In this document: piece by piece, positions 1 through 11,617 of the stretch
How positions within the stretch are numbered: position 1 is the stretch's first letter
How the letters are laid out: every line of letters starts with the position of its first letter
DNA from: Oncomelania hupensis
Lineage: Eukaryota > Mollusca > Gastropoda > Littorinimorpha > Pomatiopsidae
DNA length: 64,000 nt
NCBI GenBank assembly: GCA_036898135.1
Contig: CM072523.1
Coordinates: 34,108,742-34,172,741, forward strand
Direction: 5' to 3'
Translations under genes and position numbers: made by a program
Notes under the pieces: model-generated
Databases searched by the model: none
What the model was told of the DNA's origin: nothing
The model's input: only the letters and a program-made list of their open reading frames with translations

Positions 1-1299
1 GTGCACCCAACTGATCAGTGTTATACCCTTACACTATTCTAAGTTATTCTACTTCTACTGTTATCTAATTTTATTGTACTTAGATCCGGTTATACCCAAT
101 TCCTATTATCCACAGATCCTGGCTAGGCTCGCCAATTAAAGTGTCACGTGGGGTTTATGGGCTCTGCACAATGGAATTATGGACCCTCACGTTTATTCGG
201 TGGGAACTGCTAGTAAGTCACCCTATGAACTACTTTAATAAATTTATTTGTTTAGCTCGTTCTGTGTTAAGATTGGGGTACAGAAATAGATAGAAAAATG
301 GTAAAAGATTACTGTCACACTAGCTTTCACACGGCTATGAATCATATGTAGTCCAGCCACTTGATAACAGTTAAAATCACACATTTATTTCTTCTACTCT
401 ATACAAGGTTCTCTAAGTACTAATCTAACTTAAAAAGTCTCTTTCAATGCTAAGAGTTCGATCGCTGATAGTCTAGGCAGCTGTTATATCTTCCTCGGGC
501 ACTTGCTATAATATTTCATGTAGATTTGGACTACTGTGGTCCGTTTTACAGTTTCTGAAGAGTTGGACTACTGTGGTCCTGCTATGATCAGTTTAAGTGC
601 ACCTTGGCGTGTTCACTTAACTGCTAGATGGTGCGGTCGAAGTCCTTCTGTGAGGTAGCTTCTGGTCCACCTTTGTCGTTGTGTAGTTGGGTTCCCTTGC
701 CACGCTGTGGGGTCTGACAGGGAGTTTTCCGGGTATCTCTTTCCGTCTTGTGCGGTAGAGGATACTCCGCCAACTAGTCGTTTCTGTGGAGTGGTGCGCA
801 CAGGATAGCTCGGGATAGCTCGGGATAGCTCGGGATAGCTCGCCTGCTCGTCTGTAATATAAGAGACGAAATTCTGCACAACCCTGAATAATCGGTTTGT
901 GCAGAGCGTCTCACTGAAAGCCAAGTAGCCCTCAGTGATAGCTCCACATCTCTATACATAAGCGACGAACATTCTGCTACTTCCGGGTTCCACTGGAATC
1001 TCAACTCTAAATTCCTATACATACATAAATATCAATCGTGTCTAACTATACACATACAGAATTAATAATATTATAAACATTCAGTGGTACAGCCACTGGT
1101 CTGCAAACATACATATAAGTTAAACAACAGTGGTTCCGTACGGGATACAACATGGCGGCGCAACCGGTCGTGTTTCGCCTCGTGCTCGGCTCTTCCACGT
1201 GGTACGGCAAATTCGGATTAACAATTCACATTTATGCATAGCAAATTCTTCAAACATACTTTCAACAATAATACAAATATATCTGATGAAACAGAAGGG
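1..1299. other. AT-rich DNA without a recognised gene
   Basis: No open frame here has a recognisable domain. The stretch is non-coding apart from a short 10-bp tandem repeat listed separately. It may contain remains of the LTR element that begins at 1300, but I could not match it to another part of the window. Confidence 0.4.
801..842. repeat. 10-bp tandem repeat, four units
   Basis: Four consecutive copies of CGGGATAGCT are seen (the first reads CAGGATAGCT), followed by a partial fifth. It reads through on both strands and makes spurious small frames. Confidence 0.9.
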
Positions 1300-1690
1300 T
1301 GTTCATTTACCTGTTTGACAAGTTCAGGCCCGTGATGACTTGAGAGAATTCTAAGATTTCAAAGTCCTGCTTCCTGGTCTATGAGTGTAGAGATTTCTCT
1401 AGCTGTGGAGATGTTGACTCTACCTCGTCTCACACATGACTGATTCAAACTGCGCTAAGATCTGACACAGTCAGAACTGCTCTACCCACTGAGCCTGCTC
1501 TGATTGGTTAAAACGGTCCGATTCAAAGCTCAAGTGCTGACTCACTGCGCTAGCGTGGGTCGGGCTCGCGGTGTGTGGTCTGCTGTGTAATTTTAATTGC
1601 TGCTGTGTAGCTTACTGACTCTCTAAGGGTACAATGACTACACATGCTAAATAGTCAATGTGCAGAGTTAAAGCTAGCCAGTTCGTGACA
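1300..1690 (-). mobile_element. LTR, family B, copy 1
   Basis: The segment starts TGTTCATTTACC and ends GTGACA on the plus strand, giving TG...CA termini. It is homologous over its length to 14211-14607. On the minus strand it directly follows the truncated reverse transcriptase of the neighbouring Ty3/gypsy element, so it could be that element's 3' LTR joined by an internal deletion, or an independent solo LTR. Orientation is inferred from the neighbour. Confidence 0.65.
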
Positions 1691-2275
1691 CAGGGTAATG
1701 CCGTGTCGACCACATGTGTCTAGCCAATGAACCGTTTGATGAAAGCGTTCCTCTAAGTTGTCTGCCCACAGCAAGGCATCGTCGATGCACTTTGTCTTGT
1801 TAGGGATTGTAGAGACAATTTCGTCATAGCGGCGTGTGTAACCATCACCAGAAGCAATGTACCCTTGGGGTGTAGTTTTATACCTGTACCTTCCCCATGG
1901 AGTGATGAAGGTGGTGAGGTGGCGATCCTCCTCCAGTATTGGCACGCTGTGGTAACCATTCCAGGCATCAAGGACGGTCTTCTTCTTGCCATGGGGGATG
2001 GATCTGGCTTGGTGGAAAGGTGAGGGGGTATGGTGGGTTTCACGTGTGGCGTGCTTGTTAAGAGGTTGGAAGTCAACAGTCCTTCGTGGTTTCCCATTCT
2101 TTTTCGCGCATATCACCATCCTGTGACACCATGTGACGGGCTCGCCAACTGGTACAGGTTCCAGTACACCGAGACAAACATCTTGGTCGAGGCTGTTTTT
2201 TACCTCGTCATGCCAGTGAATGGGTACGGGTATTGGGGTGTGATATGCAACCGGTTCAGCGTCGGGGTCAACCAT
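1691..2275 (-). pseudogene. Ty3/gypsy reverse transcriptase fragment (element A)
   Basis: The minus-strand frame encodes the N-terminal and central part of a Ty3/gypsy reverse transcriptase. Visible blocks are PIPVPIHWHDEVK, MVICAKKNGKPRRTVDF, TVLDAWNGYHSVPI and the palm motif IDDALLWAD, where the usual YxDD is degenerate. The protein stops at the LTR border near 1690, so the thumb, RNase H and integrase are absent. The upstream protease frame ends in another phase at 2268. The product would have copied element RNA into DNA. The copy is clearly dead. Confidence 0.85.
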
Positions 2276-3199
2276 GAGTTGTAGTGGGGGGGCCTTCCAT
2301 CATCGGTAGGGGCTGTTTGTCACAGGTGTTAAATGTGCTGGACCGGTAGTAGTCTAGTAGGAACCGTTCCAGTTTCTCACGGTTTTTGTCAGTGGGTGGG
2401 TAGGGGAGCTTGGGTGGTGGTGGCGGTTTCTGACGTCGGGGGCAATTGTCATGGTTATTTGGGGTGGAAGCGTCGTGCAAGTCGTTGACAGTAGTGTGCG
2501 GGAATTTGGGGTCAATGATCCCTAATTCGGTGCAGGCTTCCCTACTCAAGAACAGTTTGTCACGTATGGCGTCAGTAATGTATGTTAGTTGCGTAGTGCT
2601 TCGGCCTGCGGCAGTGAGGGTAAGGGGGATAGCCCCTAACAGGGAGATGTCGCCATTGTCGGCTGTCTTAATCTTTGTCTGGACAGGGAGGAGGTCATTT
2701 TGTGTCAAACCTATATGTGAGAGTAGGTCGGTCCCCGAGAGACAGCTTTGGCAGCCAGTGTCCGCGAGGGCTGTTGGGTGTGTGTTTTTGTGCCGCGTGG
2801 GCAAGAAAACCCTAATCCATTTGTGACTGCAACTTTGACATCAATGAGGGGTTGATCTCGTGATCGGCGCTCGACCCAAGTTTTAGTGGATTTATCAAAG
2901 ACGTGGTGATTGATACCGACCGTGCGGGGGGCTTGAGCGTGGGTATGTGCGTGTGTGTGTGCGCATAGAAAGAGGGTAGAGGCTTCGTCCGTGGTGGGGG
3001 AGTGCTTGGGTTTGGCAGCGCTGCGACAAACGGCACCAAAATGATTGTCTTTGTTACACTTTTCGCATTTGTGGCCAAATGCTTTGCACATGCGTTGGCG
3101 GTCTTTGATTGGTGCACGTGCACCATGACCACGCAGGCCACAATAGTGGCAAGGTTCATTGTCTCTAAATTTGTCTCTAACTTGGGTCTTTTGTTGGTG
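2268..3199 (-). pseudogene. Nucleocapsid and protease region of Ty3/gypsy element A
   Basis: Downstream of the gag stop at 3200-3202 the same frame stays open. It encodes two cysteine-histidine knuckle-like blocks (CHYCGLRGHG and CEKCNKDNHFGAVC). A frame change near 2800 then leads into a retropepsin-like domain with ALADTGCQSCLSGTDLL, holding the catalytic DTG. The region links gag to pol and would bind element RNA and process the polyprotein. A one-base shift between 3091-2711 and 2804-2268 breaks it. Confidence 0.8.
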
Positions 3200-3937
3200 T
3201 CAGTATTGGCTGATGGCTGATGCAAGCTGAGGCGAATCATGGAGTTTGCCAGCAGATCTTTTGCCAGCTTCCTTGGCCTCGATGTAGCTGATCACCGTTT
3301 CCAGGGACATGTCTTGATCTTGTTCACCAAGTAGGTCTAGCTGGATGTCGTGGTCAGCTATTCCGCGAGTGAGAACGTCACAGATGATCTGATCGGTGTA
3401 GGAGACAACAGTCTCACAATCAGGTGATGGGTATTTGAGCTGGAATTTGCAGATACCTACTTGACCGCGGAGTCTGGCCACGAAAGCACGCACGGGTTCG
3501 TCACGGTCTTGGCGCATGCCATGGAGGGTGGCACGTGCCACCATTGTGTTTTCTTGTGTCACCGCCAGTTGTCGAATGGAGGCCAGGACCTCGTCTGCAG
3601 TTTTGTTGGTGAGACTGCCTCCTGCAGAGCGCGTCAAGTCTTTGAGGAGTGGTTCATCACAACATTCTAGGAGCTGAATGACTACGTCAGCTCCTGTTAG
3701 TTTGGTGGCGGACGCGTATTCCTTCCATCTGGTGGTGAAGTACTGCCAGTCTTCAGTTGATCCGCCTATGGCGATGGTAGGTCGCCGTATTTTCTCCACT
3801 TTGGCGGCGGCTGCATGTTGTGGCGCGGCTGGTGCATGGGCTGTGGCGTGTGCGGTGATGAGCGCTGCCACGATGCTAGCATCCAGGTTTGACGTGACGT
3901 ATTCGCATCCGGCGATAGGGCATTGTACAGCGGGCAT
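3200..3937 (-). CDS. Gag-like capsid protein of Ty3/gypsy element A
   Basis: An open minus-strand frame of 245 residues starts MPAVQCPIAGCEYVT. The N-terminus holds a C-x4-C finger-like block. An alanine-rich linker is followed by a capsid-like helical region (WQYFTTRWKEYA, VRAFVARLRGQVGICKF, DQIICDVLTRGIADHDIQ). It ends at a TGA at 3202-3200, after which the same frame continues into the zinc knuckles, so the stop is either the gag end or a nonsense mutation. The start is the first Met of the frame. The identity rests on the order gag, knuckle, protease, RT on one strand. Confidence 0.75.
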   Translation of the reverse strand: MPAVQCPIAGCEYVTSNLDASIVAALITAHATAHAPAAPQHAAAAKVEKIRRPTIAIGGSTEDWQYFTTRWKEYASATKLTGADVVIQLLECCDEPLLKDLTRSAGGSLTNKTADEVLASIRQLAVTQENTMVARATLHGMRQDRDEPVRAFVARLRGQVGICKFQLKYPSPDCETVVSYTDQIICDVLTRGIADHDIQLDLLGEQDQDMSLETVISYIEAKEAGKRSAGKLHDSPQLASAISQY

Positions 3938-3950
3938 GTTTCAATCATAG

Positions 3951-4353
3951 ATGAATCATAACACAGGCGTGTATTTAGCTGAGTTCAAGTTTTATTGAGT
4001 TCTCAGACGAATGATTGAAACAACTGGAATAAAGCAAAGAAAACTGATCAGTGTGAGGAAATGAAGAAATGAACGACATACAGATCGAGCAGTTACATAT
4101 TCCAATAATAATAATGATAATAATAATAATGACATACAGATCGAGCAGTTACGTATTCCAATAATGCGCATACATTATAGTCACTTATAAAACATCAAAG
4201 TGGCAATGGTAAACTCACTTTAGCAAGTACAATGCGCGCGGGAAAGGTGCGTGATGTGAGAGGCCATTTTGGTAAAGGGAGGTAACTTCCGTTGTGTTAC
4301 GAGTTAGTACGGTGACCTCCCCTGTTAGTGTCTCTTAGCAACTGAACATCATG
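3951..4353. repeat. Spacer between two gypsy elements with a duplicated 38-bp segment
   Basis: No gene is seen. Two near-identical direct repeats beginning GACATACAGATCGAGCAGTT lie at about 4076-4113 and 4130-4167, separated by an AAT-rich microsatellite. The rest is presumably the leader of element A or old flanking DNA. Confidence 0.6.
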
Positions 4354-4486
4354 TAATAATTTATTTCTTTCTCAATTTAGTTTTGTTTATGATTTCTCTC
4401 TTCTTTTGTTCTATTGAGAGTTGTGGGTGTGTGGTCTTTCCTGTCTAAAATAATTCAAAATCTTCATAACCCATCACTCGGTTACA
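4354..4486 (+). repeat. Truncated 5' LTR of element B
   Basis: Only the last 133 bp of the LTR are present, ending CACTCGGTTACA and matching the 3' end of the 3' LTR. The upstream 850 bp of the LTR, with its expected promoter, is missing. Confidence 0.85.
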
Positions 4487-4488
4487 GA

Positions 4489-4506
4489 TTTTTGGCGCTG
4501 CGAGCA
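4489..4506 (+). promoter_or_regulatory. Primer-binding-site-like stretch of element B
   Basis: TTTTTGGCGCTGCGAGCAGG lies just inside the 5' LTR. TGGCGC at this position is typical of tRNA-primed Ty3/gypsy elements. I could not assign the tRNA. Confidence 0.55.
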
Positions 4507-5315
4507 GGATAGCGTTGGGGTTTTAGTTTAATTTTATATAGTTTAGTTTAGTGTTATTTTATTATTGATAGTTTAATTTGGGAGGGGTTAGGTAAACCCG
4601 CTGCTAGGCAAGAGGGACACTGACTGCTGGTGGATGAAGAGGGGAATGCTGGCGTGATCCAACTGCATTACGCTAAGGTCATCGCTTGCCATCCAGAGGT
4701 CATCACCTGCGGTTATCTGAAGTTATCTTCGCTGGTGGATGATCTTGCAGACCCTCCTGGCTGGCTGGACACCCAATTTCTGCTACCATTGACTGAGGTC
4801 ATCGTTGGTGGATGGCTATGGAAATTCTTCTGATGTCTTCAGCAGTCCAGCAACTTTGTGAAATGCCTTGAGACTTGTTGAGGCCTACGCTGAAGTTCAT
4901 CATGCTTCAGTTTCCTAAAGACTATGTGACAGTGCCTGGACTTCCCTAATTGTATGCATGCCTAAGTATGCTTCATGAACATTCCTTGGACAACGTCATC
5001 TCAATACTTGTAGACTTGAACAAAGACAGTGAAAGATAATTTTATTTTAAAACCTATTTAGGTTGTTGACTTTTCATGCTCTCTTGCCTGGGGACGCTAA
5101 AAGACAATTCTTAAGTGAACCTTTTAGTGTATATATAGTGATTTTTTAAGGCGGAGAGGTGAATAGTAGTGCATTGAACACTTTTACTAGGAGTTAAAGT
5201 ACTTTTAAGTGATTGTGTTTAATTGGTATATTTTTCACTGTGTATGCTTGACTTGCTTGCTTGTGGTCTCAGTTTGAGAATATTGAAATATTGTTGTTAA
5301 GCACTAGTCGTAAGC
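4507..5315 (+). other. Untranslated leader of element B
   Basis: About 0.8 kb between the primer site and the gag start, with no frame that resembles a known protein. It is interpreted as the RNA leader of the retrotransposon. Confidence 0.5.
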
Positions 5316-7202
5316 ATGAGTGAGAGAAGAACAATGTTTCGCCCCACTGCTGGGTCCACTCCTGATGTAGACGTTCCGCCTTCCCTTAGTTATTTTGGGA
5401 TGGAAGGGGGTCGTCATCAGTTTGTTTCTCCCATTACCCCAAGTTTGAGAAATGCAGAGGGTAACCACAGTGTGGGAAGGGATGATGGGGAGATGTTCCA
5501 AGATGTGGTACAAGATTTTGAACAGACCATGGAAACTTTCAATAGGCAATCTAGGGAAGGTATCGTAGGGGAGGCAGAGAGAAACAGGGGATTGTCCCTG
5601 GCTGCGGAAATGCGAAATTTAATACAGGATATTAGAGGTGACTTGGGGACGGGACGGACACAAGTTGGGGAGCATCCATCCGCACGGTTTCAGTCAAAGC
5701 CCAGCACAACTAGTTCTGTAGAAAGAGAAATAGCCCGACTTCGTGAAGAAATTTCTCATCTTCAGTTGCCGTCTGTTTCTGTCGTTGTTCCTCGTGAAAA
5801 GAAATTAAGACATTTTTGGGGCGAGGAAGATAAAGATCAAGGGTATACTGTCCAAGAATTTGTGGAAGAAGCCAGAAGTTCTTTGTTGGAAACATCGAGA
5901 GTGGGATCAGTGGGTGCACAACATGTATTGTTTAGTTTAAAGGGAAAAGCTAAAAAGGAAGTGAACACGTGTGGCATACCATGGCGTACGGCGGAAGACA
6001 TTTTTCGCATTCTACTTGATGCATTTGGCGAGCATACTTCTTTGCCAACATTGCTTGCAGAATTTTTTGAGAGGAAGCAACAATTTAGAGAGGATATTCG
6101 GACATATTCCAGTGAGTTGTTTGAACGATTCCGATGTGTGCAAAGAGCACAACAAGCGAGGGGGCATGTGGTGTTTCAGGAAGAAGTTTTGGTGGATCAT
6201 TTTATTGATGGTCTTTGTGACAGAGTATTGGTGATGGAATTGCAGCGGAGAATTGCTGGAGGTTTATCAAATTTTGCCTCTTTGAGACAAGCTGCATTGA
6301 AATATGAAGAGATTCAGAAGCCTTCCAAGCGTAGTTCAAAAACTTCTGCTACGGTACACACTACTTCAGGAACAGTGTTGAATCATGCTGAGAATGAGAA
6401 TGACCAGCTGCGGCAGACAGAGCTGTGTAAGTTGCGCCAAGAGTTGGATTTGTTGCGTGAAAAGATGGAACAGATGGCTGAAGAGCATAAGACAGAGTTA
6501 GCAACCTTGTCAAAAAAAGTTCCATTCCAGCAACTGAACAGTCATGTACAACCATCTACTAATTTGGAGTTTAGGAGTGGGAAGCCGGTGTGCTTGAGAT
6601 GTGGCAAATTGGGTCACAGGATGCGGTCCTGTAGAACTAGACTGCAGACAAATCAAACTTATGGCCTTAGAAACAATGATCCGTCTAGCGTGTCAGAAAC
6701 AAAAGAAGTAGGATCACGATCTAAGCAAGCTGATACTAGGATAGTTGGTGGAAAACCTGTCATGAACATTGAAATCAATGGCATACAATTTGGGTGTTTG
6801 ATAGACACAGGTTCACAAGTCACCATTATGCCAGAGTCAATATACAAAGAAAATTTTCAACAAGATGATATGATTCCAGACAATCAGTTCATGCGTTTGG
6901 TAGCAGCAAATGGTCTATCTGTTCCTTACATAGGCTACATACTGGTTGATGTCAAAGTTGGGGAGCAAGTGATCCATGACAGAGGTATTTTGATACAAAA
7001 GGAGTCTGCGCCAACAGTGGAACCTACACTGGAGAGACCTCGGATTTTGTTAGGTACAAACATCATCCAGGAGTTGAAGATTATGAAATCTGAAACAGGG
7101 CAGTCAGAAGAAACAGCATTTTTAGGGTTGCTCAGGATTCCGAAAGGTGGAGTGTCAACCTGGTCGGTGGACGAGATCAGCCTAAAGTTTCAGCTTTTTT
7201 AG
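5316..7202 (+). CDS. Gag-protease polyprotein of Ty3/gypsy element B
   Basis: An intact 628-residue frame. After an acidic N-terminus comes a capsid-like domain around residues 165-340 (LRHFWGEEDKD, VLFSLKGKAKKEV, YSSELFERFRCVQRA), a coiled-coil stretch near 370-410, and a CCHC zinc knuckle near 430 (CLRCGKLGHRMRSC). A retropepsin domain follows near 490-600 with CLIDTGSQVTIMP, where DTG is the catalytic triplet, and the flap-side block RILLGTNIIQ. The frame closes at 7200-7202 in a run of six T. The pol frame (-1 relative to gag) is already open here, so translation may pass by frameshift, or one base was lost or gained. It would form the element's particle and cut the polyprotein. Confidence 0.9.
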   Translation: MSERRTMFRPTAGSTPDVDVPPSLSYFGMEGGRHQFVSPITPSLRNAEGNHSVGRDDGEMFQDVVQDFEQTMETFNRQSREGIVGEAERNRGLSLAAEMRNLIQDIRGDLGTGRTQVGEHPSARFQSKPSTTSSVEREIARLREEISHLQLPSVSVVVPREKKLRHFWGEEDKDQGYTVQEFVEEARSSLLETSRVGSVGAQHVLFSLKGKAKKEVNTCGIPWRTAEDIFRILLDAFGEHTSLPTLLAEFFERKQQFREDIRTYSSELFERFRCVQRAQQARGHVVFQEEVLVDHFIDGLCDRVLVMELQRRIAGGLSNFASLRQAALKYEEIQKPSKRSSKTSATVHTTSGTVLNHAENENDQLRQTELCKLRQELDLLREKMEQMAEEHKTELATLSKKVPFQQLNSHVQPSTNLEFRSGKPVCLRCGKLGHRMRSCRTRLQTNQTYGLRNNDPSSVSETKEVGSRSKQADTRIVGGKPVMNIEINGIQFGCLIDTGSQVTIMPESIYKENFQQDDMIPDNQFMRLVAANGLSVPYIGYILVDVKVGEQVIHDRGILIQKESAPTVEPTLERPRILLGTNIIQELKIMKSETGQSEETAFLGLLRIPKGGVSTWSVDEISLKFQLF

Positions 7203-9739
7203 TTGAACCTATGCGCAGCAGTGTAGAGGGTCGCGGTTTGGTAATTCCAACGTTGGTTCAAGGAAATTGTCCATGGCCGGTACAGATGGTTAATTTGACA
7301 ACAGAAGATATTTTTCTGAATGGCCGCACCCCAGTAGCTACCTTACACAAAGTGGAAAAGGTGTCTTCGGACATTGAGATTGAAGAGAATAAGGGTTCAT
7401 TTCTGGTGATATGCAATAAAGTCAAGGTTGACCCTTCTAGTTTGGATGAAGTCCCAATTGATTTATCTTCTGCGGAATGTTCGGCTGAAGAAAGAGAACA
7501 GCTGCGAGAAATGTTAAAAAAGTTCTCTGGGATCTGGACAAGTGACTTGTATGACACTGATGTTGGGTATACGGTGTTGGAGAAACATACAGTACCAGTG
7601 ACTGATGATATCCCAGTTGCATAGCCATACCGCAGAATTCCACCAACTCAGTTGCAGGAGATAAAGCAGCATATCCAAAAGCTACTCGACCTGGATATCA
7701 TACAACCAAGCAAGAGCCCATATGCTTCACCAATAGTGGTGGTCAGGAAAAAGGATGGCACTATCCGCATGTGTGTAGACTATAGACGGCTAAACGCAAA
7801 AGACAAGACGTGATGCATTTCCTCTTCCAGGATCGAGGAGTCACTTGACGCGTTGCAGGGAGCCAAGCAATTTACAACACTGGACCTTGCTTGGGGCTAC
7901 CATCAAATAGCTATGGAAGAATCGGATCGACAGAAAACTGCATTTGTCACCCCCTTTGGGCTCTACGAGTTTAAAAGGATGCCTTTTGGGTTGTGTTCGG
8001 CTCCAGCTACTTTTCAAAGGTTAATGCAGACAGGGCTGAACGAGATGATTTTTCAAATAATTCTGGTCTATTTGGATGACATTTTGCTTTTTAGCAAGAC
8101 TTTCGAAGAGCATTTGACCCGCCTTCGACAGGTTTTGACCCGCTTGAGGGAGATGGGCTTGAAGTTGAATCCCAGTAAATGTCGGTTCTGTCAGAAAACC
8201 GTCCAGTATTTGGGACACACTATTTCAGCAGATGGAGTGGGTACTCAGGATGACAAAGTGCCCGCAGTGAAGCAATGGCCAGTTCCACAGACTTTGAAGG
8301 AGCTCAGATCTTTCCTTGGGTTAGCAGCCTATTACCGTCATTTTGTCGAAAGCTTTGCTCAGATTGCTGGACCATTGCATGCAGTGGTGGGACAGATGTG
8401 TGACATCCAGAAAAAGTCGGGCGGTAAGCAGCTAAAGTTGGGTGAAAAGTGGACGCCAAGATGTCAGCAGGCGTTCGAGTGCCTCAAAGAAAAGTTGACC
8501 TCTGCCCCTTTGTTGGGATACGCTGACTACACTCTTCCATTTATCCTCGAAACATATGCCAGCTCCAAAGGCTTGGGGGCTGTGCTGTCACAAGTTCAAG
8601 ATGGACAAAAGAGAGTGATTGCCTATGCAAGTCGGACCTTGAGAGTATCAGAGAAGAACATGCAAAACTACAGTTCTATGAAGCTTGAGTTGCTTGCTCT
8701 CAAATGGGCAATAGCTGAAAAGTTCAGAGGATACCTTCTTGGTGCCACCGTTGAAGTTTGGACAGACAACAATCCACTGCAGTACTTGAGAACAGCCAAA
8801 CTTGGTGCAATTGAGCAGCGTTGGGTTTCTCAGTTGTCAGTATTTCATTTTGAGGTCAAGTACCGTTCTGGCAAAACCAATGCTAATGCAGATGCATTGT
8901 CACGGTTCCCTCAGCCGCAACCTGAGGAGGCAGAAGATGAAGAGGAAAATGTTACAGCAGTTTCAGCTATTCAGGTGCAAAGCACTCCAATTCCATTTTC
9001 AGTTCAGGCTACAAACAAGTTGGTTACTGCATGTGCTGTTGATTCCTCGGAGAGTGATTCGGAAACAGAAGAAGTTATCCAGCTGGATGATCAGGCAGAT
9101 GATAGGGCTACACAAGCATTTCCATCAATCAGCATTGATGACATGAGAAAAGCTCAAACAACTGATCCAGAAATAGGCCCGCTGTTGACCTTTTGGAAGA
9201 AAGGAGAAGTTCCTGGTTGCGAGGCAAAGTTTGGGAAGAGTATCCGGTTTGTCACTTTGTGCAGGCAATGGGAGCGTCTAGTTGAAAAAGATGGTCTCTT
9301 GTTTAGAGAGATTTGCCACCCAAAGACAAAGGCAAAAATTGAACAGCTCATCTTACCAGAAGAATTTAGAAGGCCTGTATTTGAGTCTGTGCACAGTGTT
9401 GGACATCAGGGGATAGAAAGGACTACCAGGTTGTTACAAGAACGTTGCTACTGGCCTGGCATGTTTGCTGATGCTGCCAAATGGGTGAGATCTTGTGAGC
9501 GGTGCAATTTTGCAAAACTCCCTCCAATCAGGACATGTACACCAATGGGACATCTTTTGGCCTCACAACCCTTGGAAGTCGTGGCTGTTGACTTCACCTT
9601 GTTGGATAAGGCATCGGATGGCCGGGAAAATGTATTGGTGATCACTGACGTCTTCACAAAATACACAATAGCAGTACCTACCCGAGATCAAAAAGCCACA
9701 ACTGTTGCTAAAGTACTAATTGTTTCTCAGTGGGTTTAG
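7193..9739 (+). pseudogene. Pol of element B: reverse transcriptase, RNase H and integrase N-terminus
   Basis: One reading frame, interrupted by TAG at 7622-7624, TGA at 7811-7813 (inside a short frame jog between about 7800 and 7832) and TAG at 9737-9739. RT blocks are TTLDLAWGYHQI, FGLYEFKRMPFGLCSAP and the catalytic LVYLDDILLF. RNase H covers about 8530-8895 (LETYASSKGLGAVLSQ, VWTDNNPLQYL, NANADALSRF). The integrase has an H2C2 finger (HSVGHQG ... CERCNF) and the first core Asp in VAVDF. This enzyme set copies and inserts the element. The lesions make this copy non-functional unless stops are suppressed. Confidence 0.9.
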
Positions 9740-10623
9740 AAATTCGGAATTCCAACACGATTACATTCCGATCAAGGTCGAAATTTTGAGGCAGTTGTAA
9801 TACAGGAGCTCTGTACCCTGTATGGAGTGCAGAAATCGCGCACAACCCCTCATCACCCTCAAGGAAATGCACAATGCGAGAGATTCAACAGAACTATGCA
9901 TTATTTGTTGCGTACTCTTCCCCCTGAGAAAAAAAAAAGTGGCCTGAGTTTCTACCTGAAGTAGTGTACATCTACAATGTCACACCACATGCATCAACTG
10001 GATTCAGTCCCTACGAGTTGTTGTTTGGGCGACTGCCTAAGTTGCCGGCCGATTTCCTGCTCGGAATTCATCAAGAAGACTGTGTCGTTACACAAACCGA
10101 ATGGGTGCAGATTCATCGCGAAAGGTTGCGCACAGCCCAAGAAATTGCACAGAGAAATTTGCGACAAGCTGCAGCCGAACGCAAGTTCCAACATGACAAA
10201 CACAGTACAAAAGACAAGCTTCAAGTGGGAGATATAGTCTTGCTCCGTGATCATCCGTTAGGTCGGAACAAAATCCAAGACGCATGGAAACCTTCCAAAT
10301 ACAAGGTCAAAGATATTCCAACACAGGATGGTGCCCCTGTTGGGATTGAAGCAGTTGATGGAGGGAACTTGAAATATGTCAGCAGGCAGGAATTAAAGAG
10401 GTTTCAGATTCACGATCCAGTTACTCAGTGCAAACCAATGCACTTGCCGAAGTTCTCTGAGAATTCAATTTCAGAGGTGTCCGAATCAGAGGAGACCTCT
10501 AGTTCCGATTCAGAGTCAGAAGTAATTCAGCGACCAAAAAGAGTGACTGCTGGAAAACATACAAATCTACTTCGTTTACCAAAATCTGCCGTTCACAGCA
10601 TTGTTGTGAAGTTGTTTGCCTAA
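9740..10623 (+). pseudogene. Integrase core and C-terminus of element B
   Basis: After the TAG the same frame continues with HSDQGRNFE (second core Asp) and GNAQCERFN (core Glu), giving a complete D-D-E set with the first part. A frame change occurs at a ten-A run near 9930. The remaining frame from about 9935 to 10623 encodes YNVTPHASTGFSPYELLFG and a GPY/F-like C-terminal region (VGDIVLLRDHPLGRNK). It ends in a serine/glutamate-rich tail. No chromodomain is evident. Confidence 0.85.
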
Positions 10624-11617
10624 ATTATTCTGTTGCGGTTCAGATCTCTAGTCACTGTCAAGGTCAGAGCCCATGATATTAGTCTAGTCGTTAGCCAAAA
10701 TATGCCCCGTGCAGGTTCCGGTAAGTTCTGTTTGTAGAATAGGCCTGACGTTGGAGTGCGTGTTGTAGAAGGCGACTAAAACTATGCGTGAAAATGTGTA
10801 TGAAGAATGTATGCGTATAAATAGTTTTAAGTAGAATCAACCTTAGGAAAAGGATTAATGGAACATATTAATATGGTATGATAAGTGAGTATTGTAGGAG
10901 AGTTTCCTGTTCTCCTTAGTGTTAATCTATTTGGGAATTTTTCTGTACGTTCTAATAAACTGCAGATAAATAAGTAATCCTATTAGAGAAATGCTAAGTT
11001 GGCGGTTGCTAACCTGTGGATTGCAAGATAGGTTCCCTTTGAGTGTGATAGGCAGACAGTAAATGTCCCTAGTCATTACGGGTTTCAGAGTGGAATTTAT
11101 CAGGGTTGAGTTCTTGTTGAAGGTTAAATTCTTTAATTTAATAGAAATAAATTTATTTTGGTTATTTATATTTTAAAGTAGTATTTTAATTTGGACTGGC
11201 TAGTAATTGAGTAAGGTTAGTTGGATGGAAAGGTTTTTATTAAGTGGTGAGAGAGAGAAAGGTAATAAGTCATCATGTCCATAATAGGCCTTGACTTGTA
11301 TTGATTGGGTTTGAGTATAGATTGTTGTGGCAATTTAGTTTTGGATCTAGTTATGGTCTTAGAGTCACTTGACTAGATAGGCGTGTTTGACTGTTAGTAA
11401 AGCCAGGATTGAGGATTTGATTTTACCTTTAAGGGGTGATCTTATTCTTGTAGGTGATTAACATGTTGGAGTCAAAGGCTAATGTTGTTGTAATCTGGTA
11501 GGGAGAAGTGGAAAGGTTAATATAGTTAATTTGTATGTTTTAGAGTTATTTTATTTTTGTTATTTTCTGAAGCAGTTGGTTTAGCTGTCAGGAGCCAGCA
11601 TTTTTAGTTGGGGAGAA
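10624..11617 (+). other. 3' non-coding region of element B with polypurine tract
   Basis: About 1 kb without a credible frame, so no env is present. It ends with the purine stretch GGGGAGAA immediately before the TGTAGTAG start of the 3' LTR, a suitable plus-strand primer. Confidence 0.6.

Noticed and set aside
10624..11617. A possible env gene in element B
   Set aside because: No frame of useful length or signal/transmembrane pattern in the 1 kb between integrase and the 3' LTR.
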